Part shown: one piece after another, positions 24,531 to 34,501 of the stretch | How positions within the stretch are numbered: the stretch's first letter is position 1 | How the letters are laid out: each line of letters opens with the position of its first letter | NCBI GenBank assembly: GCA_038316335.1 | Contig: JBBQAM010000015.1 | Location: 11,174-75,173 of the forward strand | From: JALHST01 sp038316335 | Lineage (GTDB): Bacteria > Bacteroidota > Bacteroidia > Flavobacteriales > Flavobacteriaceae | Reading direction: 5' to 3' | Length of the DNA stretch: 64,000 nt | Made by a program: the position numbers and the translations under genes | Notes under the pieces: generated by a model | The model's input: the letters and a program-made list of their open reading frames with translations, nothing else | The model's database searches: none | Told to the model about the DNA's origin: nothing

Positions 24531-27500
24531 CTACTTTAAATCAGTAGTTTGAATAAATTCAGAAGGTGTTTTTTTATACACCTCCTTAAAGCATTTTATA
24601 AAATAGGAAGGGGTATTGAAGCCAACGGTATAGGCCACTTCACTGATTGAAGCGTCTGATGCCCGCAGTATATGGGCTGCCTGTTTTAAACGCTGGGAAC
24701 GAATGAACGCGGTGGTATTCAGGCCTGTAAATGCCAATAATTTTCGATGCAGCTGCATGCGGCTCATCCCCATTTTTTTGCATAGGAAGACCGCATTGCA
24801 ACTCGGATCCGACAAATAATCATCGAGGGTTTTTTGCAATTTGTTCAGGAATATCGCATCAGTTGGTGTGATAGCAATATCTTTTGCCGTTAAGACCAGT
24901 TCCTGGGAATACCGTGTTCGCAGTGTATTTCTCGTATTGATAAGATTTTGGACCCGTTTCTCTAAAATTTTTGTTTTAAAAGGCTTTGCAATAAAATCAT
25001 CGGCCCCAGACCGTAGCCCTTCTAATTCATTTTCCTCACCGATATGAGCCGTTAACAATATTATTGGAATATGACTTGTTCGCTCGTCATTTTTCAGCGT
25101 GTTGCAAAGTTCAATTCCGTTACAAATGGGCATACGTAAATCGGTAATTATAAGGTCAGGAACAAACTTCAACGCTTTTTCAATACCCACTTTGCCATTT
25201 TGCGCTTCATATATCACATACTTGTCAATCAAGACTGATTTTATAAACTCTCGCACCTCGTTGTTATCTTCGACGATTAAAAGTATGGGCAGTTCTCCAT
25301 CAACATGTTGTATCTGACCTTCCCCTAAAATCTTTTCAATAGGGTCCTCATTGCGTTGGCCCTTTGCTTTTTGGTGTTCAGCCGTAGATGGTGCAATTGG
25401 AACCTTTTCAAAAGAAATATCATCAATAGGCACATGAACTTGAAAATGAATTGTAGTATCCGACACCTTTTGTACCGTAACTTCCCCATGATAGAGCGCT
25501 ACCAATTCCTTCACCAAGGAAAGGCCTACCCCGGCGCCCTCTGCATATTCATCCTCTTGGTAAAACCGGGTAAATAATTTATCCAAATCAATGTCCGTGC
25601 TTTCTTCAATCGTATTCGTGACGGAAATCTGGGCCGTTTTGTCTTTTTCGACTACTTTAAAGTCACATATGCCTCCTTCCGGACAATATTTAAAAGCATT
25701 CGAAAGCAAATTGGTCACAATTTTTTCCAGGGCATCCTCATCGTACCAAGCATCTTCTATAGCATCTATTTCGACCCTAAAATCGATTTTTTTGAATTCT
25801 GCCTTGTACTCGAACGCATTGGCGAGCATATTCAAAAAATGTCCCAAATTTCCTTGGGTAAGTTTTAGTTTCAAGTTCCCTTTTTCCAATTTTGACAAAT
25901 GCAGCAATTGATCCACCAAAGCTAATAGTCGATATGTATTACGTTTAATCATCGAAAAATCGGCAAAGTCTCTTTTGGAAAGTCCTCCATCGGACAGTTT
26001 TGCCTCTACCGGGCCAGAAATAAGTGTCAATGGGGTACGGAACTCATGTGAAATATCGGTATATAATTTTGACTTAAAATCGTTTAGTCTTTGTAATCGA
26101 TCGGCTTCTTCTTCGTTTAATTTTAATTCCAACTTCATCCTCCAGCGCCATTTGAGGTAATAATACAAGCCATAAATCGAAGTCAATAACAAGATTACAT
26201 ACATTATTTTGGCGAAAAAGGTCTGGTACCAAGGCGAAGTTATCGTAAAGTTGAAACGCACAGGGTTATTGTTCCAAACCCCATCATAATTACTTGATTT
26301 TACAAGGAATTCATAGTTGCCCGGGGTCAGATACGAATAGCGCGCCAAATTATTATTGCCCGCAAAAACCCAATCATCATCGTAATTCAAAAGCTTGTAT
26401 TGGTAAAGATTTTTCTCTGGTAGGGAATATTGAAGGCTCGAAAACGTAAATGATACCGTGTTTTGGTCATGTTTTAATCGAATACCATCGGTCAAAGGAT
26501 ACGCTTCATTTGATACTTCAAAACTTGTGATGGTAGTTTTGGGCAAAACAATGTTGTCTTTCAATTCTTCGGGCTTAAACCAATAAAATCCGTCCAAACC
26601 ACCAAAATATAAATTCCCTGCAATGTCCTTGTAGTAGGCCCCGGTATTAAATTCAGTGGCAAGCCCATCGTAGTTATTGTAGTTTACGATGGTCGGGGCA
26701 TCCTTTAGGGTATTGCCCGGACTGAATTTTGTTATGCCCTTATTCGAGCTCAGCCATAGATTGCCTTGGGTATCGGGCAAAATCGCATAGATGACATCAT
26801 TGGCGAGGCCCTCTTTCGCGGTATACGTATAGAACTGATCCTTATTTACATCCAGCGCATTTAGCCCGCCCCCATTGGTGCCGATCCATACAATATCATT
26901 GGGTGCCGCATAAATCGATTTAATATTATTACTCGAAATCGAATTCTTCTCGGGGCTATGTCGATACTGCTTAAATTTTTCGTTTTCGAGATCAAACGAA
27001 GCAATGCCATCTTCTTCAGAACCAATCCATAAGGTGCCCGTATCATCTTGCACAACAACCCTTATATTATTGCTGGGCAGGGTATTATCATTTCCAGGGG
27101 CATGCACATATTTTTTTAGCTCCCCCTTTTGCTCATCAAACTGAATCAAACCATGTTGCCTTGTACCCAACCAAAATCGTTTACGGCTATCCTGAAATAT
27201 ACTCCATATGGTTTTCGCTGATAATGGAATCGTGGTTTTCGGTGTAAAATGAGTGAAATTATCAAGGGAATCATAAATACTAAAGCCTTCACCTTGGGTG
27301 CCTATCCATAAATTGTTGCCTTCATCTACAAGAAGACTCATTATACGATCTGATGCTATTGTGTTTTTAGTACCTGGTATGGCATTAAAGGTTCGCCAAC
27401 TATTGGTTTCAGGTTCATATTGTGTCAACCCCTTACCCGAAGTACCTATCCAAATGGTATTATGTTTATCTACGGCGATGGATCTTACCACATCGATATT

Positions 27501-28601
27501 AATATTTTCAGGGGTCTGATAGTTGATAAGGGAATTGAATTTTTCCAAATACTCGTCATAATAGCTCACACCGGCACCATCAGTTCCAAACCACAATGTG
27601 CCTGAATAGTCTTCATAAATGCAGAGTATATCATTGTAGTCAAGTGACTTAGGATTGTGCTTTTCATTTATAAAATTCGAAATGCTTTGCTGGTCAAAAT
27701 CGACGAGGAATAAGCCTCTGCCATAGGTAGCAATCCAAAGTCGCCCTTTTCTATCGACCAAAAGATCAAGAATGTTGAGGTCTAGGGGCAAGGCATCTGT
27801 AAAGTGCAATTCGGAAATACGATGGAAGGTACCTTCATTATTTTTCTTGAAGAACAGTCCATTGCCAAAGGTGCCGATCCATTGTCTGCTTTTATCATCG
27901 GTTGCAATGGCACTGAAATTAGCATGAATGGTTTCGCCTTTGTCAGTTTTTGGGTTAATTGGAAAAACCGTATTTGTGCTTGTGTCCAGCTCGAGAAGAT
28001 TCCCATCTGTCGCAATCAATAACTTGTCATTTTCACTTTGAGCTATCTTGTAGATGGCGCCTTTTATTTGAGAAGGGGGCAAAATCCGTGTGGTACTGTT
28101 ATTTTTCTTATCATAAAGAAACAGTCCATTACTATAGGTGCCTATCCATACATTGAATGCATCATCCTGGAAAACAATACTCGCGTCGTTCAAATCAGAA
28201 ACGGCTTCAAATTTGTTTGAAGTTCGGTTTAGTTTATGTGGGGAACGCCCCGCTGGGAGTATCCAAAGATCACCTTGCCTATCTGAATATATCTTGCCCA
28301 AAATACTGCTATTGGGCCTTGTAATATCGGCAAAACTATAGGGATAAATCTTAAATTGGCGGCCATCATACTTGTTGAGACCATCCTGAGACGCAATCCA
28401 AAGAAATCCGGTACTATCCTGCGTTATAGAAATAGCACTATTTTGTGACAACCCCTCCTTGCCCGATAATTGTCTAAAAGTGATTTGAGATTGTTGATAC
28501 CCTATTTGCATCGAACAAAAACAGGCTATCCAAAATAGCTTTTTTGCCAATCGAAAGATTGCTCTCTTAGATTCTATGAAATAAGGGATAGGACCTTGCA
28601 C
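24531..28601 (-). CDS. Hybrid two-component system sensor/regulator (HTCS)
   Basis: 1,356 residues. Order: N-terminal hydrophobic leader; two seven-bladed Reg_prop propellers (about 40-690, repeated motifs such as WIGTxGxGL); Y_Y_Y domain (about 700-770); membrane span near 785-805; HisKA with His852 in DISHEFRTPL; HATPase with NLLSNAFKY and GAGVGLSLVKE; receiver with Asp1154 in ITDLRMP; AraC HTH at the C-terminus (FNTPSYFIKCFKEVYKKTPSEF). These proteins sense oligosaccharides in the periplasm and switch polysaccharide loci. No SusC/SusD pair is in this window, so its target is unclear. The start is a GTG; a TTG or ATG inside the leader is possible. Confidence 0.93.
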   Translation of the reverse strand: MQGPIPYFIESKRAIFRLAKKLFWIACFCSMQIGYQQSQITFRQLSGKEGLSQNSAISITQDSTGFLWIASQDGLNKYDGRQFKIYPYSFADITRPNSSILGKIYSDRQGDLWILPAGRSPHKLNRTSNKFEAVSDLNDASIVFQDDAFNVWIGTYSNGLFLYDKKNNSTTRILPPSQIKGAIYKIAQSENDKLLIATDGNLLELDTSTNTVFPINPKTDKGETIHANFSAIATDDKSRQWIGTFGNGLFFKKNNEGTFHRISELHFTDALPLDLNILDLLVDRKGRLWIATYGRGLFLVDFDQQSISNFINEKHNPKSLDYNDILCIYEDYSGTLWFGTDGAGVSYYDEYLEKFNSLINYQTPENINIDVVRSIAVDKHNTIWIGTSGKGLTQYEPETNSWRTFNAIPGTKNTIASDRIMSLLVDEGNNLWIGTQGEGFSIYDSLDNFTHFTPKTTIPLSAKTIWSIFQDSRKRFWLGTRQHGLIQFDEQKGELKKYVHAPGNDNTLPSNNIRVVVQDDTGTLWIGSEEDGIASFDLENEKFKQYRHSPEKNSISSNNIKSIYAAPNDIVWIGTNGGGLNALDVNKDQFYTYTAKEGLANDVIYAILPDTQGNLWLSSNKGITKFSPGNTLKDAPTIVNYNNYDGLATEFNTGAYYKDIAGNLYFGGLDGFYWFKPEELKDNIVLPKTTITSFEVSNEAYPLTDGIRLKHDQNTVSFTFSSLQYSLPEKNLYQYKLLNYDDDWVFAGNNNLARYSYLTPGNYEFLVKSSNYDGVWNNNPVRFNFTITSPWYQTFFAKIMYVILLLTSIYGLYYYLKWRWRMKLELKLNEEEADRLQRLNDFKSKLYTDISHEFRTPLTLISGPVEAKLSDGGLSKRDFADFSMIKRNTYRLLALVDQLLHLSKLEKGNLKLKLTQGNLGHFLNMLANAFEYKAEFKKIDFRVEIDAIEDAWYDEDALEKIVTNLLSNAFKYCPEGGICDFKVVEKDKTAQISVTNTIEESTDIDLDKLFTRFYQEDEYAEGAGVGLSLVKELVALYHGEVTVQKVSDTTIHFQVHVPIDDISFEKVPIAPSTAEHQKAKGQRNEDPIEKILGEGQIQHVDGELPILLIVEDNNEVREFIKSVLIDKYVIYEAQNGKVGIEKALKFVPDLIITDLRMPICNGIELCNTLKNDERTSHIPIILLTAHIGEENELEGLRSGADDFIAKPFKTKILEKRVQNLINTRNTLRTRYSQELVLTAKDIAITPTDAIFLNKLQKTLDDYLSDPSCNAVFLCKKMGMSRMQLHRKLLAFTGLNTTAFIRSQRLKQAAHILRASDASISEVAYTVGFNTPSYFIKCFKEVYKKTPSEFIQTTDLK

Positions 28602-29178
28602 TTCCTGAAGGTAAAAAAATATAGGGATACAGCCTGCGGATATAAACTAAAAAAAACCAAATACGCAATAGGGCATCCCCAAGTCTATTATGATACCACC
28701 AATCCGTACGATCCAACTGATGCATCGTAAACGATGCCTTCCTAATGGGTGCGCATACAGGTAGTTCCCCCGAAACCTATTTTCGCATACTTCACGCAAA
28801 CCAACTAGTTGATCTGGTGCCCAGAATTCAGAATGTTAATCAGACGGTCAGTTATTTCAACAATCACACGCATTTTACTGCGACGTGTTCCGTAAGGACC
28901 GTACATAATGGAATGGCAGTTTCATAAAATCTTACATCTCATATTTTTTTTATAATTTCTTTTCAGCATACCCTATTTCGACATGGCTTATTTATTAAAG
29001 CCTGTTAAAATAAACACATGGCCAGTGAGTTAAAGGCAAAATAAAAAATTTACCTTTCCCGCTCATGGCCTTTTGCCGCTCAATTCGATATAATGACGGC
29101 CCAGCTTACCCGATTGGACACCTTGTATTAAAAACCAGATATCAAGAGGTCATTGACCCCATTTTAATGAATATAATC
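28602..29178. other. Gene-free gap of 577 bases upstream of the HTCS
   Basis: No gene is supported; reading frames at 28745 (plus) and 29065 (plus) have no family features. GGCAAAA (29035-29041) and TTTTGCC (29073-29079) form an inverted repeat that could end the transcript coming from 29179 on minus. The remainder may contain the HTCS promoter, but I find no clear -7. Confidence 0.35.
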
Positions 29179-29748
29179 TCAACGCATGGCCATAAAATTC
29201 CCTTGGACCTCAAAACGATTGCCATGAAAATCGCCCATTGTCACTTTTATACTCCCGCTCAAAACACCTTGTGCAACTTCTGAAATCGTCACACTCCCTT
29301 TTTCGGAAAAAAATGGGCGTTCGCCCAAAATATCATCATTGGCAAAGGCAAAGACCCCATCAAAATAATTGGAAAATCCTTCAATATGTTGAGTGACTTC
29401 ATACGTTCCGCGTTTAATTTCCTGAGTCGTTCCTTTAAGACAGATCAGTAATTCCATAAAATTGTGATCTAGTTGTTGATTTCCGAATTGCAATTTCAAG
29501 GTTGAATAGTCCTCTCCTTTTATGGCTTTTTGGCGGTCGATTTCAAAACGGATATCCCCTTTTATTTCTCTATCTATCACTCCTTTTGAACGCAACAGAT
29601 AGCCTCCTTTTGTAGATGTATCAACAAAAGATTCACTCGTAATATCAGTTTTAGCGATAAATAAAAACGGCATCAAGACCCAGAAACTGATCCGCAAGGT
29701 TTTTAATAGAGCCGTGGGCATGTTTTTAATTGAATGCATCATTTTCAT
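29179..29748 (-). CDS. Hypothetical exported protein, 189 aa
   Basis: The N-terminal part (ALLKTLRISFWVLMPFLFIAKT) is a signal peptide or membrane anchor. The rest is beta-rich, ending GSVTISEVAQGVLSGSIKV...GNRFEVQGNF, a C-terminal pattern seen in many Bacteroidota exported proteins that accumulate beta strands with a final 'v.G.F' strand. No catalytic motif. It starts 12 bases after the 51-aa membrane peptide gene. Function unknown. Confidence 0.6.
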   Translation of the reverse strand: MKMMHSIKNMPTALLKTLRISFWVLMPFLFIAKTDITSESFVDTSTKGGYLLRSKGVIDREIKGDIRFEIDRQKAIKGEDYSTLKLQFGNQQLDHNFMELLICLKGTTQEIKRGTYEVTQHIEGFSNYFDGVFAFANDDILGERPFFSEKGSVTISEVAQGVLSGSIKVTMGDFHGNRFEVQGNFMAMR

Positions 29749-29760
29749 AGTTTCCTGGCG

Positions 29761-29916
29761 CTAATCATTAGATTGTGTGGTCGTCAATAATGTGTGCTTC
29801 TGCGGAGCGTCGGCAATGTAATTATTGCTAGGTGCAACCTCCATTTGATTATCGGTCAATATGGCCATCACAATTGCCAAAATCAACAAGACGAACATTA
29901 ATACACATTTTTTCAT
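29761..29916 (-). CDS. 51-aa exported or membrane peptide
   Basis: ATG 29916 to TAG 29761. MKKCVLMFVLLILAIVMAIL is a strong signal anchor, followed by about 30 polar residues (EVAPSNNYIADAPQKHTLL...). It sits 12 bases ahead of the 189-aa exported protein and is probably in the same transcript. No family recognised. The polar tail could face the periplasm or, if cleaved, be released. Confidence 0.5.
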   Translation of the reverse strand: MKKCVLMFVLLILAIVMAILTDNQMEVAPSNNYIADAPQKHTLLTTTQSND

Positions 29917-30286
29917 CGTATCAAATTAAAGTTCATTAATAGGAGGCATGGTACTTATTAATAAGGATCAAGACTAATTGATTCTTTTAACGGGACTAAA
30001 ATTAAAAGAGACTGAATCATCTTTAATGGGCTTATGTATAAATGGTATTGGATTTTGTATAATTGGCATCCTTAAATTTTTCGAGTCTGTCGCGGAAAAA
30101 TTGGCCCTGCATTTTAGCACGCATGCCGTGGGTAGGGCAATGACCATTCTTGAAATTTTTAGTACCAACCATACTTGAAATATTTCAATTGACACATCTT
30201 ATCGTTTTAAACATTCGCATACAGGTATTTTTGTTTAACTTTCTGTGTTTTAACCTAACGCATAATAATAAAGTGGTTTAAAAGGT
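29917..30286. other. Divergent gap upstream of the LytTR gene
   Basis: This 370-base region separates the minus-strand small genes from the plus-strand LytTR/LytS pair. Overlapping frames at 29974-30195 on both strands are weak and I do not call them. Promoters for both directions should be here, but I found no full -33/-7 pair. Confidence 0.35.
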
Positions 30287-31021
30287 ATGTTAGAAGTTGT
30301 ATTAGTAGATGATGAAACAAAGGCGCTGCAAAGCCTTTCTTGGGAGCTGACTAATTTTAGCAATGAAATAAACGTTGTGGCTACCTTCCAAGATCCGGTG
30401 GAGGCCTTGGGCTATTTGGAAAAAAACACGCCCGATTGCTTGTTTTTGGATATTGAGATGCCGACCATGGACGGGTTTCAATTTATTCAAAAGTTGAGGA
30501 ATAAGGAATTTCCTGTTGTGATTACAACGGCCTATAATCAATATGCTATCAAAGCATTAAAGAATGAAGCTATTGACTACCTATTAAAGCCAATCGATTC
30601 AGATGACTTGAAAGAAACCATAAAAAAAATCAAAAAGTTCAATTTAAAGCATCGGACTACCGATCGTCTTGAAAAAATCTTGATGAATTTCAATTCCAAT
30701 TCCCTCGATAAAAAGATCGTTTTCAACACTGACGGAAAATTATTGTTCTTGGAGAGTGATGAAATACTCTATGCCGAATCGGATGGCAATTACAGTACTA
30801 TTTTTCTTGTCGACGGGCAAAAAATAGTTTTGACCAAGAAGTTGAAGGAAGTAAACGAACTTCTCCCAGAAGATTCATTTTTTAGAATTCATAACTCTTA
30901 TATCATAAACCTCAATAAAATAAAGGAATTTTTGAAAACGGATGGCTATGTCATATTGAAATCAAACCATAAAATTCCGGTTTCGAGACAAAAAAAATCC
31001 GATTTTCTCGACATGTTATAG
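30287..31021 (+). CDS. LytTR-family response regulator
   Basis: 244 residues. The receiver domain (about 1-120) has VDDE at 7-10, the phospho-acceptor Asp55 in FLDIEMP, Thr/Lys positions in ITTAYNQYA and LKPID. The C-terminal LytTR DNA-binding domain (about 140-244) shows ILYAESDGNYSTIFL and FFRIHNSYIINLNKI. It would be phosphorylated by the kinase encoded 8 bases downstream and bind direct-repeat sites near promoters. Targets are unknown; small exported genes on the divergent side are candidates. Confidence 0.94.
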   Translation: MLEVVLVDDETKALQSLSWELTNFSNEINVVATFQDPVEALGYLEKNTPDCLFLDIEMPTMDGFQFIQKLRNKEFPVVITTAYNQYAIKALKNEAIDYLLKPIDSDDLKETIKKIKKFNLKHRTTDRLEKILMNFNSNSLDKKIVFNTDGKLLFLESDEILYAESDGNYSTIFLVDGQKIVLTKKLKEVNELLPEDSFFRIHNSYIINLNKIKEFLKTDGYVILKSNHKIPVSRQKKSDFLDML

Positions 31022-31029
31022 GTCATTTT

Positions 31030-33006
31030 ATGAAGTTTCCGACCCGATATAAAATTCCAGAAATCGATTTTTGGTTGCGCCTTTTCAGCAAATTGATTCC
31101 GATGTTTTCCTTAGTATTCAATCTTTTTGTCCTTCAAGGCCAAGAGATTCCTGAATCTTTTAAAAATACTATTGACAGCCTTATCGACAAGACGCCAAAA
31201 ACCTATGCCGAAATCGATAAGGTACTTAATGCTACGCGTCGTGATACGGTTATGATGCGTTTTTTAGCCAACCGATCAGAAACTAGAAATTATTCAGAAG
31301 GCCAGGCATATGCCTTGAATCAAATCGGGAGAACATATCGCGATATTTCCCAATTTTCCAAAAGTTTTATTCTTCATCAAAAAGCCTTCGACATTGCTGA
31401 AAAAGCGAATAACCTAGAGTTCGAGGTATTTAGCCTGAATATGATCAGCGTTGTATTTAGAAGAACCGATGCAATCAAAGCGGCCTTGGACTATAACCAG
31501 AAAGCCTTGGAACTGGCTGAAACGATAAAAAATCCCCCGGATGGTATTAAGCGGAGTATCAATGTATCCTTAAACGGAATCGGCAATATTTACCTTACCC
31601 TAGGGCAGTATGACCTTGCTATCGAACAGTTCAAAAAATCGATGAAACTTGAGCAAGCCCTAGGCAACAAATTAGGGCTTGCCATCAACTTTCAAAATAT
31701 CGGTGAATGCCTTGAAAAACAGGGCAAACTTGATGAGGCCCTTAATAGCTTCAGGACTTCCCTGGCCTATAACGAAGAAATAGACTCAGACAAAGGTCGC
31801 ATCATTTGTAACAATAGCATTGCACAAGTCTATATCAAGAAAGATGAAAATATAAAGGCGGTCGCGCTTCTTGAGCCCATTTTGACACAGGCTGAGGCCA
31901 TGAATGATAAAGATATTATCTCGCTAATACACACCAACCTAGGTTGGGCCTTGATGAATTTAAAGCGTTATAAAGAAGCTGAAAATCAATTGAAAAAAGG
32001 GCTTGAATTGGCCAATAGATTCAATATCCCTAGTAATATTTCTACTGCCAATGATTTTCTATCGGAATTATATTCGCTCAAGGGCGATTATAAAATGTCT
32101 CTCGAATATTTTAAAAATGCACGTCATATTGAGGATGAAATTGCCAGCGATCGCAATTTGCGATACGTAAACGATATGATTACGCGGTATGAAACTGAAA
32201 AAAAGAGCGCTCAACTCGAAATGGTGTCGAAGGAAAATGAAATCAATAAACTCAAATTGCGTAAAAATAATGCCACCTTACTCATAAGCGGTATTATTTT
32301 GGCGCTGCTTGCAGGCATTTTTTATGTATTGTACCGACAATATCAGCTAAAAAATGAAAAAAAGCTTTTGACCTTGGAACAATCGATGTTGCGTAGTCAA
32401 ATGAATCCACACTTTCTTTTTAATTCATTGAATTCAATAAAACTCTACATCATTAATAATGAAAAAAAGAATGCAGTTCATTACCTAAATAAATTTTCGA
32501 AACTTGTTCGAAAAATCCTTGAGGCATCCTCCTTAAAAGAAATATCCCTGGAGGAAGAATTGGAAACGGTCGAACTATATATGAACATTGAGAATATTCG
32601 CTTTTCCAAGGAAATAAACTTCAATGTCAACATCGATAAAGATATTGATGTGCACACCGTTAAAATACCTTCATTGATCCTTCAACCGTTCTTAGAAAAT
32701 GCATTATGGCATGGATTATCGTCTAAGGAAGGTGAAAAAAATATCGACCTTACGGTTAGTAGGGGCAAAGACGGCTTTATCAATATAACGATCATCGATA
32801 ATGGTGTCGGTCGGGAGGCCTCCGAGAAAATCAAGGAAAGCAAGGTGCTAAAGCGTAAATCGATCGGTATCGATATTACCAAGGAACGTCTGGCAAATTT
32901 TTCAAGGGACTATTTAAATTCGTTCAATGTTCAAATTTTTGACCTTTATGATGCGGCGAATAGGCCCTTAGGAACAAAAGTAGTACTACATATCCCTACT
33001 ATTTAG
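31030..33006 (+). CDS. LytS-type sensor histidine kinase with TPR sensor region
   Basis: 658 residues. A signal or membrane segment near 15-37 is followed by TPR repeats (about 90-385; clear unit GIGNIYLTLGQYDLAIEQF), a coiled coil, a membrane span about 415-435 (LLISGIILALLAGIFYVLYR), then the His_kinase domain with His461 in MNPHFLFNSLNS and an ATPase end (PFLENALWHGL, IIDNGVGR). This is the Bacteroidota type in which the TPRs lie in the periplasm. It is paired with the LytTR regulator. Its stop overlaps the converging DUF3109 gene by 8 bases. Signal sensed unknown. Confidence 0.92.
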   Translation: MKFPTRYKIPEIDFWLRLFSKLIPMFSLVFNLFVLQGQEIPESFKNTIDSLIDKTPKTYAEIDKVLNATRRDTVMMRFLANRSETRNYSEGQAYALNQIGRTYRDISQFSKSFILHQKAFDIAEKANNLEFEVFSLNMISVVFRRTDAIKAALDYNQKALELAETIKNPPDGIKRSINVSLNGIGNIYLTLGQYDLAIEQFKKSMKLEQALGNKLGLAINFQNIGECLEKQGKLDEALNSFRTSLAYNEEIDSDKGRIICNNSIAQVYIKKDENIKAVALLEPILTQAEAMNDKDIISLIHTNLGWALMNLKRYKEAENQLKKGLELANRFNIPSNISTANDFLSELYSLKGDYKMSLEYFKNARHIEDEIASDRNLRYVNDMITRYETEKKSAQLEMVSKENEINKLKLRKNNATLLISGIILALLAGIFYVLYRQYQLKNEKKLLTLEQSMLRSQMNPHFLFNSLNSIKLYIINNEKKNAVHYLNKFSKLVRKILEASSLKEISLEEELETVELYMNIENIRFSKEINFNVNIDKDIDVHTVKIPSLILQPFLENALWHGLSSKEGEKNIDLTVSRGKDGFINITIIDNGVGREASEKIKESKVLKRKSIGIDITKERLANFSRDYLNSFNVQIFDLYDAANRPLGTKVVLHIPTI

Positions 33007-33568
33007 TATATTCTCGGCCTACATTTTCAAGTTCTGAATACCAAGATTTTCCAAATTTCCGAATCAAGGCCTCCTTTACGAATTTGTAAATGGGAACCTT
33101 GAGTTCGGCCCCCAACACACAGGCTGGATCGCAAATTTCCCACTTATGATAGTTCACGGCCGTTAGTTGGCTATACTCTCTGATCCTAATTGGATATAAA
33201 TGGCATGAAACGGGCTTTTTCCATTTGGTAACCCCTTTTTCATAGGCCTGTTCAAGACCACATTTCGCGGTCCCGTTTTCTGAAAAGACCGCATAAGCGC
33301 ATTCACTGCCGTTCACTAATGGTGTCTCCCATTCCCCGTCATCGCCTTTTACAAAAGCCCCTTGTTCTTCGATTGCCGCCAAACCTTCAGGACGAAGAAA
33401 CTGCTTTACATCCCTAAAGATATCGACCAAAATTTCTGTTTCCTTGTCCTCTAGGGGTGCCCCTGCATTACCATCAACACAGCAAGCACCTTTGCAAGCA
33501 TTTAGATTGCAGACAAAGTCTTTTTCCAGGATTTCTTCAGAAATTATCGTCTTGCCGATTTGGAACAT
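32999..33568 (-). CDS. DUF3109 family Cys-rich protein
   Basis: 189 residues from ATG 33568; a longer start adds 12 residues without family support. The Cys pattern FVCNLNACKGACC near residue 18, then CGLEQAY, SCHLYPIRI and CDPAC, is that of the DUF3109/YkgJ-like group, which probably binds a metal or Fe-S centre. Role unknown. The gene converges on the LytS gene with an 8-base overlap. TATCTTTA (33587-33594 on minus) is a near-perfect -7 about 19 bases before the ATG. Confidence 0.85.
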   Translation of the reverse strand: MFQIGKTIISEEILEKDFVCNLNACKGACCVDGNAGAPLEDKETEILVDIFRDVKQFLRPEGLAAIEEQGAFVKGDDGEWETPLVNGSECAYAVFSENGTAKCGLEQAYEKGVTKWKKPVSCHLYPIRIREYSQLTAVNYHKWEICDPACVLGAELKVPIYKFVKEALIRKFGKSWYSELENVGREYTK

Positions 33569-33662
33569 AGTGTTTGCTTCTGCCCGTAAAGATAATCGTT
33601 TCATTAAAACAAGGACCCCTAATAATTTTATTGAAAACCCTTCAAAAGCACCTTTTTAAATG

Positions 33663-33670
33663 TAATTTTG
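33663..33670 (+). promoter_or_regulatory. -7 element in front of marC
   Basis: TAATTTTG matches TAnnTTTG exactly and lies 15 bases before the ATG at 33686, giving a short leader. No full -33 TTG at the usual spacing. Confidence 0.5.
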
Positions 33671-33685
33671 CAAAAAATTTAAACA

Positions 33686-34276
33686 ATGTCATTTGATTTG
33701 AACTTTGACCTAAAGCAAATCGCTACTGCCACTATGGTGCTTTTTGCGGTTATCGATATTTTAGGAAGCATTCCTATTATCATTGGGCTGCGCAAAAAGG
33801 TCGGCCATATACAATCTGAGAAAGCATCGATTGTAGCGGCATGCATCATGGTCGCGTTTCTTTTTTTAGGGGAAAAAATCTTAAAATTAATCGGTATCGA
33901 CGTAAATTCCTTCGCAGTTGCAGGGGCCTTGATTATTTTCTTTTTGGCTATTGAAATGATCCTTGGTATTACCTTGTATAAAGACGAAGAACCTGATAGT
34001 GCATCCATTGTACCCATTGCATTTCCGCTTATTGCGGGTGCGGGAACATTGACATCATTGCTTTCTTTGCGTGCTGAATATCATGTTGAGAACATCATAG
34101 TTGCCATTGCGATCAATACCATTTTTGTATATCTTGTACTAAAATCGTCGCTCAGGATAGAAAATGCTTTGGGTAAAAGTGGGGTAAATATTATCCGCAA
34201 AGTCTTCGGTGTTATTCTTATGGCAATTGCCGTAAAGCTTTTCGCCACAAACATTCATCAATTGTTATCGACTTAA
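33686..34276 (+). CDS. MarC family integral membrane protein
   Basis: 196 residues with six membrane segments, the length and pattern of the MarC/UPF0056 family (ATMVLFAVIDILGSIPI, PIAFPLIAGAGTLTSLLSL, FGVILMAIAVKLF). Family members have no firmly known function; early links to multidrug resistance in E. coli were not upheld. Followed 21 bases later by a two-span small protein on the same strand. Confidence 0.9.
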   Translation: MSFDLNFDLKQIATATMVLFAVIDILGSIPIIIGLRKKVGHIQSEKASIVAACIMVAFLFLGEKILKLIGIDVNSFAVAGALIIFFLAIEMILGITLYKDEEPDSASIVPIAFPLIAGAGTLTSLLSLRAEYHVENIIVAIAINTIFVYLVLKSSLRIENALGKSGVNIIRKVFGVILMAIAVKLFATNIHQLLST

Positions 34277-34297
34277 TCTATAAAATCCGGCAAAATC

Positions 34298-34501
34298 ATG
34301 AATAAACCTTTGATTATTATCTTGCTTGTGCTTGGGCTTGCCTTAATAGCGTACAATATTACCTTGGTAGACTTTAAAAATCCATTTGAGGGGAACAGTA
34401 TTATTGCCCTGATTGGAATTTTAGCATCCCTCTGCGCGATTGTACTCCTTTTGATTTTTGTCACTTCCAAGAAAATCAAAAAGAAAATCGAGGAAGATTA
34501 G
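34298..34501 (+). CDS. Small two-span membrane protein, 67 aa
   Basis: Two hydrophobic segments (about 5-22 and 35-55) flank DFKNPFEGNS, and the tail KKIKKKIEED is highly charged. This arrangement is typical of a conserved flavobacterial hypothetical protein. It is probably co-transcribed with marC. Its stop overlaps the converging S41 protease gene by 4 bases. Function unknown. Confidence 0.75.
   Translation: MNKPLIIILLVLGLALIAYNITLVDFKNPFEGNSIIALIGILASLCAIVLLLIFVTSKKIKKKIEED

Noticed and set aside
24531..28601. Possibility that the HTCS belongs to a SusC/SusD polysaccharide locus
   Set aside because: No SusC- or SusD-like gene is found anywhere in the window.
28745..28927. 60-codon plus frame upstream of the HTCS
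   Set aside because: Composition unlike neighbouring genes and no motif; no sign of a mobile element either.
29974..30195. Overlapping frames on both strands upstream of the LytTR gene (73 aa minus, 66 aa plus)
   Set aside because: Neither shows a signal, span or family motif strong enough; minus frame needs a GTG start. Probably non-coding.
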